A DNA stretch of 64,000 nucleotides. Source: Cryptomeria japonica. Lineage: Eukaryota > Streptophyta > Pinopsida > Cupressales > Cupressaceae. The DNA is taken from positions 670,744,852-670,808,851 of the forward strand of contig NC_081412.1 of the NCBI RefSeq assembly GCF_030272615.1, in the 5' to 3' direction. The stretch's first letter is position 1; each line of letters begins with the position of its first letter. The notes under the pieces are model-generated. The model worked only from the letters and a program-made list of their open reading frames with translations, did not search any database and had not been told where the DNA came from. Shown one piece after another: positions 1-11,321 of the stretch. The position numbers and the translations under genes were made by a program.

Positions 1-900
1 TCAATAGCATGAATAGGAATATGCAATATAAGTGAAATACACAACATACACAACCATAAGAGAGACACCAAATTTTTATATGAGCAAAACCAAAATGGGA
101 AAAAGCACAGATTGTTAATTCTCAAGATAATATCTAATTGTATGGGAGTACAAAAGAGGTTCATTGCCAAAGGGCTCACTACCTCGATAACAATGACTCA
201 CTGCTAGAAAATAAATAAATGAATTGAGAAAATTGCATCTACATATGCATGGGAACAATTCTTGTCAAGCACAAACAACACACCAATTGTTTTTAGTAGA
301 TCTAGTTAAGGTACTCTTCAAATCACTTTGCTATCTACCTATTCCAAAATACTATTGCACTAGATTTGTCCTTCTTCAACAACAACTTCCTCGCTTTATC
401 ACTTACTGCCTTACTCTTCACTTCATTGCAATTCGTCCATCTAATACATCTCTCTTATATGTCAAGCATAATGTGATCATTTATATATATGTGTCAATAG
501 GAATATACATCAAGTCAACTTCAATTAAATTTTCACAAAAAATATTTCAAGTATCAAATCACAGGCTACAAACGCTAGAGAAAAATATCAACATAATCTT
601 TCAATGTCGACTGAATCCAAAATAAGCATATCCAAGCCTGTATCAAATCCTTTGATTGTTTTATTGATTGATTGATTTATTGGTTTATATGGTTATTTTT
701 TTTTGTTTGGGCATAAGCTCACATTTAAGATAGGGTTATAAAGCATGATATGTAGGATAATTTTTGGCATTATTAAGAAGAAGGATCAATGCATAGTTTT
801 CCACATTAAGGAAACTTAATTTTGAGATTTGCATTCAAGTTCATATTTTCATGTTGTAGTTGTCCAAGTCTGTATCTCATCCTTTCAATTATTTTATTGG
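1..900. other. AT-rich intergenic DNA, no gene recognised
   Basis: An open frame of 133 codons (224-625, +) exists, but its composition is that of random AT-rich DNA with no domain I recognise. Two short stretches around 630-700 and 850-910 look like diverged copies of each other. Nothing else is supported. Confidence 0.5.
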
Positions 901-1915
901 TTGGACTATGATCTTCATAGTGTTTGGAGCCATCATCAACTCAAAATTGAGATCTCGTGTCTCATCTTGCTCAAGACATCTATAAGAATGTTCACATTCC
1001 CTTTGATGTAATGATTTAGATTTGGAGAAGTAAAGATATATTGTAGACTATGATGGTTGTTATGAAGCTCAAATTAGTGATCCAAAATAAAATACCTCCA
1101 TATAATAAGTGTATGGACAATTGGGGCTAACTCTAAATCATGAGGGGTAATTTAGGTTATGGTCATTGATCTTACATAACTCATAAAGAATCACATGGCC
1201 TTCCTACCTAAGAACCATCCCCAAAACATTCAATGGTTCATCATTCCAAACAACTAAATCCAACAAAATAAACTTCTTCTCTTTTCTTTGAAAACAACTA
1301 ATAGGAAGAGCTGCTTTACAGAGACAACTCTCAAAAATTGAGGGTAATAATTCACCAAGCCCATGAAATTATTAACCTTAGGAACAATCCATAATAGCTT
1401 GAATCTTCAAGGGATCTATTGAGATGCACTCACTAGAGATAATATGACCCATATATATTACCTTACTCTAGAAAAGCTCACACTTCACCAAGTTTCCATA
1501 AAGTTAATGGTCACCTCGATATTGCAAAACCTTGTACAAGCGGACCTCATGATACTTTGTTATCCTCTAATAGACCAAAATATCATCCAAAAACACATGG
1601 ATAGATTGATTAAGCTATGTTTATAGTACACCATTCATCAAACTCATGAACACAAAGCATCATTCTTCAACCCAAATGGAACCACCATCAAGTCATGGTG
1701 TCCATAACAAGTACAAAATATTGTCTGATGATTGTTAGACTCATGAATCCAAAGTTGATGGTACTTTGACTTGAGATCAATCTTCACGAACACCTTGGCT
1801 CTACTCATCTAATCAAACAAATCATCAATCCTTAGTGAGGGATATCAATTCTTCACCATCACCTTATTGAATTGTCACTAGTCAATGCCAAATGCATAGA
1901 CATTTTGGTGAACTT
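900..1915 (-). pseudogene. Decayed Ty3/gypsy RT-RNase H remnant
   Basis: Read on the minus strand with several stops and shifts, this shows the usual Ty3/gypsy reverse transcriptase order. Around 1590-1650 there is a MNGVL-like segment followed by HVFLDDILVY, the catalytic YxDD box in FLDD form. Around 1390-1450 comes HLGHIISSEGISIDP, then the start of RNase H, and near 1030-1075 a SLQYIFTSPNLN-like RNase H segment. The order and spacing match the chromovirus type of pol rather than the longer Tat elements further right. No LTR or gag was found nearby, so this is an old isolated fragment. The assignment comes from motif recall, not a search. Confidence 0.7.
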
Positions 1916-1929
1916 TTTATCTTTCTAAT

Positions 1930-4400
1930 TTTTTAATTTTTTTATCAATGGATGATTTTGGCATTTTGAAAGTTTTGAGAGTTTGTTAACCTTTCCTTTA
2001 AATTAGCTTTTGGGATTTTAAAAAGACTTTATAATAATTACCAAAAAATTAAATTTGAGAGAGCCAATAAGTTCTTTAACCTTTACATAGTGTTGATGAA
2101 TATATAATTCAAAATAATTTCATAACTTTTTAATTAAAATCTCCACATTATTATTTTAATATTTAAAAGAAATTTCATATCTTTTGATCAAATTCATATC
2201 TTTACTTGAAACCCGGCTGCATTTCTTATATTAAACCTATAAAACCCTCTTAAATTTATTTTGTTACAACTTTAACAAACTTTGAATTTAATCATTTCCA
2301 CAAAATTCTCATGGAGATATTTTCATTTTAATATCCCCCAAACGAAAAGAAATCTAGACTATGTTTTTTTCAAATTGTGTGAAATGCAGACATGATCATC
2401 CTTGTAAATTAATTTTAATATCCTAACTCAAACAAATCTCCAATGGAGACACAATCATCCTTATAAAATGATTTTAGATAATTTTGTGAATTTTAATTGA
2501 ATTGTGCAATTACTTCTAGTGTACTAAGTGAACAATGAATGGTATTTATTTTCACCATTTAAAATTAATGTATAAATTCATCTAAGAAAAACACAACAAT
2601 CTTACACACACTTTGAGTAGGTAAAGCATTCTTCTTCATGAGAAACTATGACATCCGATGCAAGAAACATGTGACATTGATATTTTGTAAAAATTATGAC
2701 CTAACTTTGAGAAGAAATTTGATACTTGATGTTGATTGAGGCATTTTCAACTAGCAAACATTTACTCAAACAATATATCAAGATAGAGGAACTCAACTTA
2801 CACAGTGATGCTTACCAATTTGATAATCAAGGAAAAGTATAAGAGTTGGTCTAGTTAAAAAATGGGGCAAACAGATGTCATGTGTCTCCTCTAAATTCTT
2901 GGAAACATCCACTTATACATATGCCCTCTTTTGAAGTTAAGTTGATAAAATTATCTTTGATTTGATTCACACAATAGAGCCTGGAGATGTTGTTTCTAGT
3001 GTAAAAAAGTTTCAACATAGAAAGGGTAAACCAAAAAACTATACCTCATAAAGACGAGCAATGCTTTCTCATTAAAGATAATGAAATCTATAGTCCAAGT
3101 TGAGAAGACAAAAAAAAAAATAACAAACAAACTAGGGGTCATGTTCAAGGATGGCTTTGACATGGTTGGTTTCAACAAATAAAAATGAATTAAAAAAATG
3201 GTAAGGTCTTTTATGGCATCAAGGTGAATTTTATGCAAGACCTAGGGATCGATAATCTAATATTTTAGTATGCTTTCAAAAGGGACACTTGCCACAAAAG
3301 GGATACATTGCAAAATTAAGAATAAGAAGTACATTAGGGGGTGTTTCAATAGACATACCTCATAGAACACCTTGGGGCAAAATTTCGTAGGCCTCTTGAG
3401 TATAGTTGTCATTGTTAAGCACAATTGAATCTCTTGCTACATCAACAATCATAAAGTGATGAAATAGTGTGATCTTTCAAAGGGTTAAAAAATGCTTCTA
3501 AGCATGGTAGCTTAAAGACATTGGAATAAATATGGACTAACAAAGCCAACGACCTTCATAAGATATATTATGACATGAAGAATGCACAAGACAAAACCCC
3601 AACAAAATCAAAATTGTCCATCCCTAGTCACCTATAAATAATAATTTTATATATTTTTATTTTAAATAATCTATTATTTATTATTTTCCTAATATTTAAT
3701 TTTTAATAATTTTATTTCCTAGCATTGCTATACATTTTAAACTTAAAAAATAAACATGAACTAAAAATAGTTTCTTACACAATCACATCATAGTTGTTCA
3801 TTAATGCCGATAGGTATTCTACAATGGCAACAAGGGGTGGAGTGAAATGGAATGAGTGTGTTAATGTTAACTTTTATCTTTTAGCTTAAATTTGACAACC
3901 ATTAACAAGTCAAAATATTGATATTAATTATAAATTTAATATTTTTAAAATAAACACCATATAAAACAAAATAAACCCTGATATATAAATATAAAATAAA
4001 AAAAGAGATATTTTAAAAATATCTACCATTTCATAATTGCAATATTCTTTAAAAAATATATATATATTTTATAAATTTTTATTTTTAATATTTTTTTTAA
4101 TAATGATAAGAAATATAAAATTTAATTAAAAAAAACTATATGTGAATTATCAATAAAAAAATATAATTTAAAGTGAATAAAATAATTTTAAGGTAAATTA
4201 AATAGTTTCAATTGATATCTATCAGTTTTCTTTATATAGATGTATTTAAGATATCTATACTAGTCATAATGTATAAAAAACAATGATACTATGATACTAC
4301 GAAACTTGTACTCGAACTTTTGCATTAAGGCCTGAAAATCTTAAATTTTGTATAAACATTCGATCAGAGGAACTGTAGTATATGATATTGCGATGCATTG
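1930..4400. other. AT-rich intergenic DNA, nothing recognised
   Basis: About 2.5 kb of AT-rich sequence with only short chance open frames. The stretch 3600-4200 is especially rich in A/T runs. I find no conserved protein motif, LTR ends or structured RNA. Confidence 0.5.
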
Positions 4401-4417
4401 TAAATAAACAGCATACA

Positions 4418-4428
4418 AATATATATAC
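4418..4428 (+). promoter_or_regulatory. Possible TATA box of TNL copy 1
   Basis: A TATATATA run lies about 125 bases before the ATG at 4551 used for the first TNL exon. The spacing fits a plant core promoter. The region is AT-rich overall, so chance is possible. Confidence 0.3.
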
Positions 4429-4550
4429 GAAAGTCCTTGGTTGCTTGTCTTTACTACCCGTTTATAAATGCATTTTTATGTTTATATTTATTGTGTGAAG
4501 AAATACAAGAAGAATGTTCCCCAACGGATCAGATCGACACCACTCAAGTC

Positions 4551-7500
4551 ATGAACTCAAGCAGCCGAGAATACTGGCATTCGACTGTGGAGATGCCAAA
4601 TTTTTGCACCCAACTAAGCACACCGATTCAGAGGTGAGATAAAAAATTTCAAATTATTTGAATGTTTCTCTCTTTCTCCGCCATATGAGTCCAACTTTAA
4701 AACTCACCCCTCATTTGAATTAACAGTGACCATAGACAGAAATTTTTGGCTCAAGATGTATTTCTCAGTCACAGTGGTAAGCAGAAATCTTTTGTTAGGC
4801 AGCTATACAGAGACCTTTCAAACCAGGGCGTGTCCTGCTTCTTTGATCAAGATAGGGAAAGTTTGCCAGTGGGGGAAGATTTCCCCCATCGTATATTTGA
4901 AGCCGCTAAGACATGTTCTACTTCAATCTATGGATTTCCTCCAATCAAAGTGGCCCATGCTTGAACTCTCTGCTTTTGTGGAAGCGAGAGAAAGAACCCG
5001 TACAAATCCCAATCTCAAAATTTTACCCTTGTTCTTCCAGATTTCACCGGATACTCTTAAAAACATTTCGGCAGACGACGAAAAGTGGAAACAGTTGGAG
5101 AAATCCGAGGAAAAGCGAGCCGAATGGCACCAATCTTTGAATGCACTACGGCGAATTAACGGGTTGAAGTTCATTGAAGGTGATGATGAAGTGATGTTCA
5201 GAGATGAAATTGTGAATCAAATCTGGCATATAATAACACCCTCACCAAGATATAATGTGTCAGGGCAAGCACGAATGTGCGAGGTAAAAACACCTCACTA
5301 CCTTGTTTTGCTTTTATCACGCATATATTTAGAGGCTAATGTTTATATTATATTTATGGGTTGTAGGAGGTTGAGGATTTCTTCAACACTGTTCATTCCG
5401 ACAAAAGGGGAATCCGTAGTGCAGGATTGTATGGAATACCGGGGCAGGGGAAAACTACACTTGGCAAGACTTTTTGTAACTTCAAATTGAGGGATTTTGA
5501 GGGCAAAGTATGCCATCTGGAATTTTCTAGAGGCGATTCATTTGATAGAATTAAAGTTGCCCTGCAATATCTCACTTGCTATCCATAGTCGTATCTCCAA
5601 GAACTGATAGACCAAGATCAGGTGACGAATTTCACATCTTTTAATTTTGTTTACGGGATGTTATTCCTTTCCAAAGTAATATTTTTACGTCTTCTGAATT
5701 TTCTAATAAGACGTTTGAGTGTTCTGCATTTTCCAATATAACTTACAGGCAAAAGTTGAGTTATATAGAAGAGCGAAGGGAAAAAGGGTATTGTTGGTTC
5801 TGGACAATATCTCAGAAGAAAGCATAGACGAAGTGACCTATTATCTTAAGGCAGAGTTGGGAGAAGACAGCTGCATCCTTTTGAGCAGTCGGAGTGTAGA
5901 TGTTCTCGAAAAGTATTTCAAGATAGATAAGCAGTCATGCTTGCGCGTACCAGCGCTTGAAGAGGAGGAAGCCATAGGTATCTTGTTGGAAAGGATATGT
6001 GTAGAAGTATCAATGTTGGGGGCAGAGGACAAAGCTTTTGCTGTCAAGTGTGCAAAAAGATGCTCGTTCAAAGAGATCGGTGCGAGAGATGGAACGTTCC
6101 ATCCGCTAGCATTAAAAGCTTTTGGCGGCCACCTCTTCAGTAAATATGGCCCGCATTTGTCAAAGTGGGTTGCTGAGATAGAAGGCTGGGTAGACCGACG
6201 CGGTTATGGTTTGGATGATTTGTTCGATTTGCTAGGGAAAGCTTTTGACAACATGCGTCCTGAATATCGCACCATTTTCATGCTTCTCACCCTTTATATG
6301 CCGCCTAATATGTCTCTTCACAAAGTCACTGTGTGGCTGGCAATGATTCTCAACAAAGAGATCTGGTTTATTGAGAAAGCAGTGAGTTTGAATAGTTTCT
6401 TGTTTGAATATTTTCTTTTAAGACTTTTAGTTTATGATCTGGGTGTTTTTAACTGAAAAACCGCTGAAGACTTAATTTATACATGGGTTCAGGTTGAGGA
6501 CCTATGTAAGAAGGCTTTTATTGAAGAAACTGGACTTGAAATTCGTATACACGACCTATATGTTGAATTCGCACAAAGCAAAGCAAATGAAATGAGGAGA
6601 TGGCTGTGGTGGAAAGGTGGCCCACGTAGTATACGTGGGTTAATATCAGAAGAAAATGCAGGGTTTGAATTGGCTAAGTTGGAGCAGTGCATGCATCAAA
6701 GACTGTCCCAGATCGCCCCACACGACCTTCAAAATCTGTTGGTGCTTCAGCTTGTAGGTGTGCAGAATATGAGCAAACTTGCTTTGGGTGGGATGGGCCG
6801 TCTCAGAAGTATTACACTCCATAATTGCAAAGATCTGAAAACGCTTGAAGGTTTTCAAAAATTGCAACAGCTCGCGTGGCTTCAGATAAGCGAAGTAAAT
6901 ACAATGTTTGAACTTCCCGAGCTAAGCAGCCTCAAAAGATTACAACATCTACAGATCAATTTTGCAGGCAGCCGGGTGCTCAATCAGCTGGGAGATCTTA
7001 CCGGTTGTGGTTTTCTGAGAGAGATTAATGTTTATTGTCGATCCCTATATGAATTTCCGTGGTTGAAAGGTTTGCGGTATTTGGAGAAAGTGGAATTTAG
7101 TGTTTGTGGTAAAGTGAAGGGTCCCCTCGACTGTACAGAATGAGTGGATCTTCAAAGTATTGTCACCCGCAGTCGCTTTTCGTCGGAATTGTCAGAGCCC
7201 GTCATTGGGTGTAGGAGAATATCCAAAACTGTATTGTGGGATCGTGATGCGGTGAAGGCATGTCCAGATTTAGATGCAGTGAAGGCATGTCCAGATATAG
7301 ATGCCCAGATAGAGTCGTTTGTTACATCAAATGACGTTCCAGTGCTTAAAAGTTTAGAATCTTGTGAGGGACTGAAAAATCTTCAACAATGGAATTTGAT
7401 AAATGTAAAGGAGCTTCCGTGTTTTAGACTTCTATCAAATTTAACTGTGCTCAAACTTGGCAAGTGTCCTATAAGAGAGCCCCCGGATCTAACATGTTGT

Positions 7501-8211
7501 CTCTTCTTGGAGGATGTTTGGTTTTCCACACTAGAAAATTTACAAAGCTTTCCCAACTTCTCACCACTGAGGAAATTAAAGAAGTTAGGATTATATAATT
7601 ACCGGAGGGTTGAAGATCCTCCTGATGTTAGTGGCTGCTATGAATTACAGGTATTCCATCTGGTCTATAACGACAGTTTGAAAGGACTTCCCAATATGGG
7701 AGAGTCCCCACAATTAGAGGAAATCAAACTGAGTTGGTATTCTGAGAGTGAGGCCATTTCCCCCGCTGCTGAAGACGATCTTCAACCTTACGTGGATCTT
7801 GAATCTCGTCTGGAGCACTTTGAAGACGAAACCTTCTCGAACTTAAGTGATGTAGGCGCACCAGAAGCATTGAAAGAGTGGGAGTGGTTGAAGGGCAAGG
7901 CCATTATGAGAATAAGGTATGTCCGTGGAGGGAAGATATATTATTGTATAACGGCTCCGTACGATTCTGACGAGAGAAGCCAGTTTGTGGGAAACGTGAG
8001 GGTTTTAGAAACGTCAAGAGGCCTATCTCATGGAGGCTTCGTTCGCAATCTTCTATCTGATATTACGCCTGTTTTTATTTTGTGTCTTATTACAATACTT
8101 GGGAGTAGTTTGTTTCTTGTTTGGGAGTTAATAGCTATTTACAAAGACCTGCAAAGTGGAAATTTTACTTCTCTCAATAGATTTTCTCCAATCAAAGTGG
8201 CCCATGCTTGA
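4551..8211 (+). pseudogene. TIR-NB-LRR resistance-type gene, copy 1, disabled
   Basis: Intracellular immune receptor family that senses pathogen effectors. Five exons fit GT-AG introns: 4551-4633, 4727-5283, 5367-5621, 5749-6381 and 6493-8211. Joining exon 1 to exon 2 keeps frame into the TIR start QDVFLSHSGKQKSFVRQLY. Exon 3 holds the P-loop GIPGQGKTTL. Exon 4 holds kinase-2 (RVLLVLDN), RNBS-B (CILLSSRS) and a GLPL-like FHPLALKAFG. Exon 5 begins with an MHD-like segment (IRIHDLYVEFAQ) and continues into LRRs. Breaks: a frame change near 4910-4930 inside TIR, TAG at 5586-5588 and TGA at 7141-7143. In copy 2 the first stop position is a Lys codon. An in-frame ATG at 4437 is an alternative start. 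The family is secure; loss of function is inferred from the three breaks. Confidence 0.85.
6493..8211 (+). pseudogene. LRR exon of TNL copy 1 with C-terminal membrane segment
   Basis: Last exon of TNL copy 1. After the MHD-like motif come irregular leucine-rich repeats of about 22-24 residues (for example LRSITLHNCKDLKTLEGF and LTVLKLGKCPIREPPDL). The TGA at 7141-7143 divides the frame, but reading resumes in the same frame to 8211. A near-duplicate of about nine residues (ACPDLDAVK then ACPDIDAQ) lies near 7260-7310. About 45 codons before the end is a strongly hydrophobic stretch at about 8062-8142 (FILCLITILGSSLFLVW), unusual for a TNL and suggestive of membrane anchoring. The last ten codons are not original: they read out of frame through a fused piece of a second TNL. 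Confidence 0.75.
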
Positions 8212-8417
8212 ACTCTCTGCTTTTGTGGAAGCGAGAGACAGAACCCGTACAAATCCCAATCTCAAAATTTTACCCTTGTTCTTCCAGATTTCACCGGATA
8301 CTCTTAAAAACATTTCGGCAGACGACGAAAAGTGGAAAAGTTGGAGAAATCCGAGGAAAAGCGAGCCGAATGGCACCAATCTTTGAATGCACTACGGCGA
8401 ATTAACGGGTTGAAGTT
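8175..8417 (+). pseudogene. TNL copy 2, 5' piece (second half of TIR)
   Basis: Nearly identical to 4929-5171 of copy 1 (DFLQSKWPMLELSAFVEA and onward), with a few substitutions and a small deletion near 8336 that shifts frame. The first half of TIR is absent. Instead the piece joins directly to the membrane-spanning end of copy 1, as if a tandem duplicate had lost the DNA between the two genes. It ends at 8417, the base matching 5171 of copy 1. The next base of the copy, matching 5172, is found at 11322, so the DNA between is an insertion. Confidence 0.85.
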
Positions 8418-9762
8418 GTCAAGGGATACGCTCAGCAGCGAGAACTCGGTTTAAAGAAATTTTCTCATCAGTAATCAAAATGACTACCATTAGAGCAGTA
8501 TTGGGATTGGTTGCAATCTAGGATCTTGAGCTTGAACAACTGGATGTGAAGACGACATTTCTCCATGCGAACCTTAATGAGAAATTGTTTATGCATCAGC
8601 CTGAAGGATTTTTTTAAAAAGGGTCAGGAACACCTCTATTGCAGATTGAAACAGAGTTTATATGGGTTTAAGCAAGCCCCACGTCAGTGGTATCTTAAAT
8701 TTGACAAATTTATGATTGATCACAAGTTTACTCGTTGTGAGTCTGATCCTTGTATCTATTTTAAAAGGCTTCCCAATGGCGAATTTGTCACACTTCTCCT
8801 TTATGTGGATGATATGCTAGTGGCTGGCATAAGCATGAAGATTGTTCGTGAGCTTAAAACTCACTTAGCTAACGAGCTTGCCATGAAAGATTTAGGGGCA
8901 GCGAAGAAAATTCTTGGGATGACTATTTTTAGAGATAGGAAAAAGAGAGAACTCAAACTATCTCAGGAAGACTACATTAAAAAAGTATTGGACAGATTTG
9001 GCGGATGCTAAGTTTGTGTACGTCCCCTTGGCCTCTCATTTTCAGTTGTCTTCTCAATTGTGTCCAAAAACACAAGAAGATAAGGAGTTTATGAACAAAA
9101 TTCCATACAAATCTGTAGTTGGAAGTCTTATGTATGCTATGGTGTCTGCTTGTCCGGATATTGCTGATGCCGTGGGAGTGGTGAGCAGATTTATATCTAA
9201 TCTGGAAAAATCACATTGGGAGGCGGTCAAGTATATTTTGTGGTATCTTAAGGATACTTCAAATCTTTGCTTATGGTTTGGGAAGGGCAAGGCAATTTTG
9301 CAAGGGTTTACTGATTCTGATTTTGCTGAAGATTTAGACAAAAGAAAGTCTACTTTAGGTTATGCTTTCACATTTGTTGGGGCAGCAATTAGTTGAGCTT
9401 CTAAATTGCAGCATATAGTTGCTCAATCAACTGCAGAGGCTGAAGACATAGCTCTTTTTGAGCGAGCAAAGGAGATGGTATGGTTGCAACTCTCGTTCAA
9501 CGAGTAAGGTTTGAAGCAATCAGATTTTGCTTTGTTTTGTGATAATAGCAGTGCCATCTTTATGACTAAGCATCAAACATCTCAGCCTCGGTCAAAGCAT
9601 GTTGATGTTTGTAGTCATTATGTTTGTCACATGGTTGAAGAAGGCAAGTTTCGTGTAGATAAGATTTACATCGAAAAGAACCCAGCTGATGTGCTCACTA
9701 AAGTTGTTAAGTGGGAGAAGTTCAATTTTTGTCGAGCTTCTCTCGGCCTTTCCAATCTCTGA
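8418..9762 (+). pseudogene. Copia reverse transcriptase-RNase H, 5'-truncated
   Basis: Starts inside the copia RT at a KGYAQ-like motif. It continues with LEQLDVKTTFLHANL (TAG stop just before, near 8519), GFKQAPRQWYLKFD, the catalytic box LLLYVDDMLVAG near 8800-8830, SLMYAMVSACPDIADAVG, and the RNase H end KNPADVLTK near 9680-9710. Reading changes frame near 8600 and at 8998-9011, and stops interrupt RNase H near 9394 and 9505. Order and motifs are standard for Ty1/copia. It ends just before the polypurine stretch and LTR at 9825. Confidence 0.9.
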
Positions 9763-9824
9763 TAGCAGGATTGAGTGGGGGAATCTACTTGTTGCAGCAG
9801 TTCGTTGGCCTTCAAGTGGGAGAT

Positions 9825-10126
9825 TGTTGGAAATGAACTCTAACGAACTCCTGCCATTTTACTGCCAAAACCTTTGGCTCTTCATCTTCTGTTTGTAAAG
9901 CTCTTTAAGAGTTGGTTGAATATCATTTGTTATGTTGATTCTGAAGCTACTTGCAACTGTGTATGAACAAACTAGAATTGGTCATCAATAAAATTGATTC
10001 CCTTGCTTTAAGTGTGGACGTAGGCAGTCTGCTGAACCATGATAAATTTGTGTGTTTTATTTGTCTTTGTCTGTGAATTCATTATTCTATTTTTCTGCTC
10101 TTCTAATTCGTTTCTAAATCCTAACA
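9825..10126 (+). repeat. Copia LTR, family 1
   Basis: Begins TGTTGGAAATG and ends CCTAACA, with the 5'-TG...CA-3' ends of an LTR. It is preceded by a purine-rich tract (CAAGTGGGAGAT) and followed by a primer-binding site. Its last 110 bases resemble the LTR at 11067-11321 (shared GTGGACGTAG and GAACCA blocks and the TCTGCTCTT...TAACA end), while the first parts differ, so these are related but distinct families. Confidence 0.75.
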
Positions 10127-10127
10127 A

Positions 10128-10140
10128 TTGGTATCAGAGC
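10128..10140 (+). promoter_or_regulatory. Primer-binding site, initiator Met tRNA type
   Basis: TTGGTATCAGAGC directly follows the LTR end at 10126. TGGTATCAGAGC is the usual plant copia primer-binding site, complementary to the 3' end of initiator Met tRNA. It shows that the LTR at 9825 acts as a 5' LTR for the DNA to its right. Confidence 0.85.
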
Positions 10141-10162
10141 TATGGTGATATGTTGAGCAGAG

Positions 10163-10591
10163 ATGGGATTTGATTGGATAGTTGATCTTGGATATGGGTG
10201 CCCTTACTTTGTGTTTGATCCTGGAGCTGGGTGTTTTTATGTTATCAACAAACAGGTTGAAGTTTCAGATGATAAGGCTGAATCAGATGATGTAGCCAAA
10301 TCAGTCATCGAAAAATTTCTTGATAGTCTAGATTCAGTAGAGAGTGATGTCCAAGTGGAGGATGAAACCAAACGTCATTGGTGGGATGGATGGAAAAAGG
10401 AGGAGACTTTGGCTCAAGAAGAAGAGGGTTTGTTGTATTCGCTGTTTGAAGAAGAGACTGGTTTGTTTCCCTTCCAAGATGAGGAGGATGCCTCCCAAGG
10501 TGAGGAGGATGTAGTCTCAAATCTAGTGAATGAGGATGACCCTGAAGAAGAACATGCAGATTGCAAAAGTGGAGGTAGAGGGATGCATTAA
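10163..10591 (+). CDS. Acidic protein of unknown function in a pol-less copia element
   Basis: A 142-codon open frame starts 22 bases after the primer-binding site, where gag would begin. The protein starts MGFDWIVDLGYGCPYFVFDPG, then becomes strongly acidic (many Glu and Asp, with repeated EEE and DEED-type runs). It shows no gag capsid motif, no zinc knuckle and no pol. Downstream to about 10980 further open segments continue, broken by TGA codons (for example after ATVFAWK near 10686). The internal region is about 930 bases long, so the element would have been non-autonomous. The ORF may be a captured host fragment or a diverged gag. I do not recognise it. Confidence 0.45.
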   Translation: MGFDWIVDLGYGCPYFVFDPGAGCFYVINKQVEVSDDKAESDDVAKSVIEKFLDSLDSVESDVQVEDETKRHWWDGWKKEETLAQEEEGLLYSLFEEETGLFPFQDEEDASQGEEDVVSNLVNEDDPEEEHADCKSGGRGMH

Positions 10592-11066
10592 TTAGTGCAC
10601 AAGTTGGGTATGCTTATCGAAGCAAACCTGATGCTACTGCATATGGTGGTGGATATGATGGTGCAACTGTCTTTGCATGGAAATGATCTGTAGAGGGAGC
10701 TGTTGAGGATGCAAGAGGAAGTGAAGATGATACAGTTTGTCTCATTGGTGATTGGCCGGTTGAGGTAGAGCTAGGGCAAGTGAAAGAGATTGTGAATATG
10801 TGATCGGGAAATGAGGAGGAAAATCAGGGTGATGCTATTTCTGATCATGAATTTATAGATGATTTTGCATTTGTAACAGTTGTAAGAGAAGTTGTTCGAC
10901 TGTTAGAATTTATTAAATCCGATTTGATTTGGAGAAGGTTAGTTCGCAGTGTTCGTGAACAAGACTTCGCAAAATTAAAGTTTTACCAACTGATTGTAGT
11001 ATGAGCTTTGGAATGGAGATGCAGGGAATGTTACAGGCTGTGACGATTGGACTTCACGGGGGAGAT

Positions 11067-11321
11067 TGTTGGGTATATGAAGCCCAACAGTCACATGGTT
11101 GTTTGTCTTCCCCAGAAGACTCTTCATTTCATATTTGAGATGTCTTTATAAATGACTGAGTGCAGTCATGTATGACTGTAGAATTGGATATTGGTTAATA
11201 AGAATTCTCCCTGCATTTTTGGTGGACGTAGCTACTTAGCGGTGAACCACGTTAAACTTTGTGTTGTGTGTTTTCTTTTATGTTGTTTTGTTTTCACTTC
11301 TCTGCTCTTTTAATCTTAACA
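11067..11321 (+). repeat. Copia LTR, family 2 (3' LTR)
   Basis: Begins TGTTGGGTATATGAAG after a purine tract (ACGGGGGAGAT) and ends TAATCTTAACA exactly where TNL copy 2 resumes at 11322. It shares the R-U5-like half with the LTR at 9825 but not the first half. It contains a TATAAAT at about 11148-11154, a possible promoter. Confidence 0.75.

Larger units (their letters stand above)
8418..11321 (+). mobile_element. Composite Ty1/copia insertion splitting TNL copy 2
   Basis: A 2904-base block whose removal makes TNL copy 2 continuous without loss or gain relative to copy 1. It contains, in order: the 3' half of a copia pol (RT to RNase H), an LTR of about 302 bp, a Met-tRNA type primer-binding site, an internal region without pol, and a different LTR of about 255 bp ending at the right border. 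The left border lies inside RT, so the 5' LTR, gag, protease and integrase are gone, and no target-site duplication is visible. Two related copia families seem to have recombined, or one inserted beside the other, before the left end was lost. Confidence 0.8.

Noticed and set aside
224-625. 133-codon forward ORF
   Set aside because: No motif, no codon bias or neighbour support. Likely chance.
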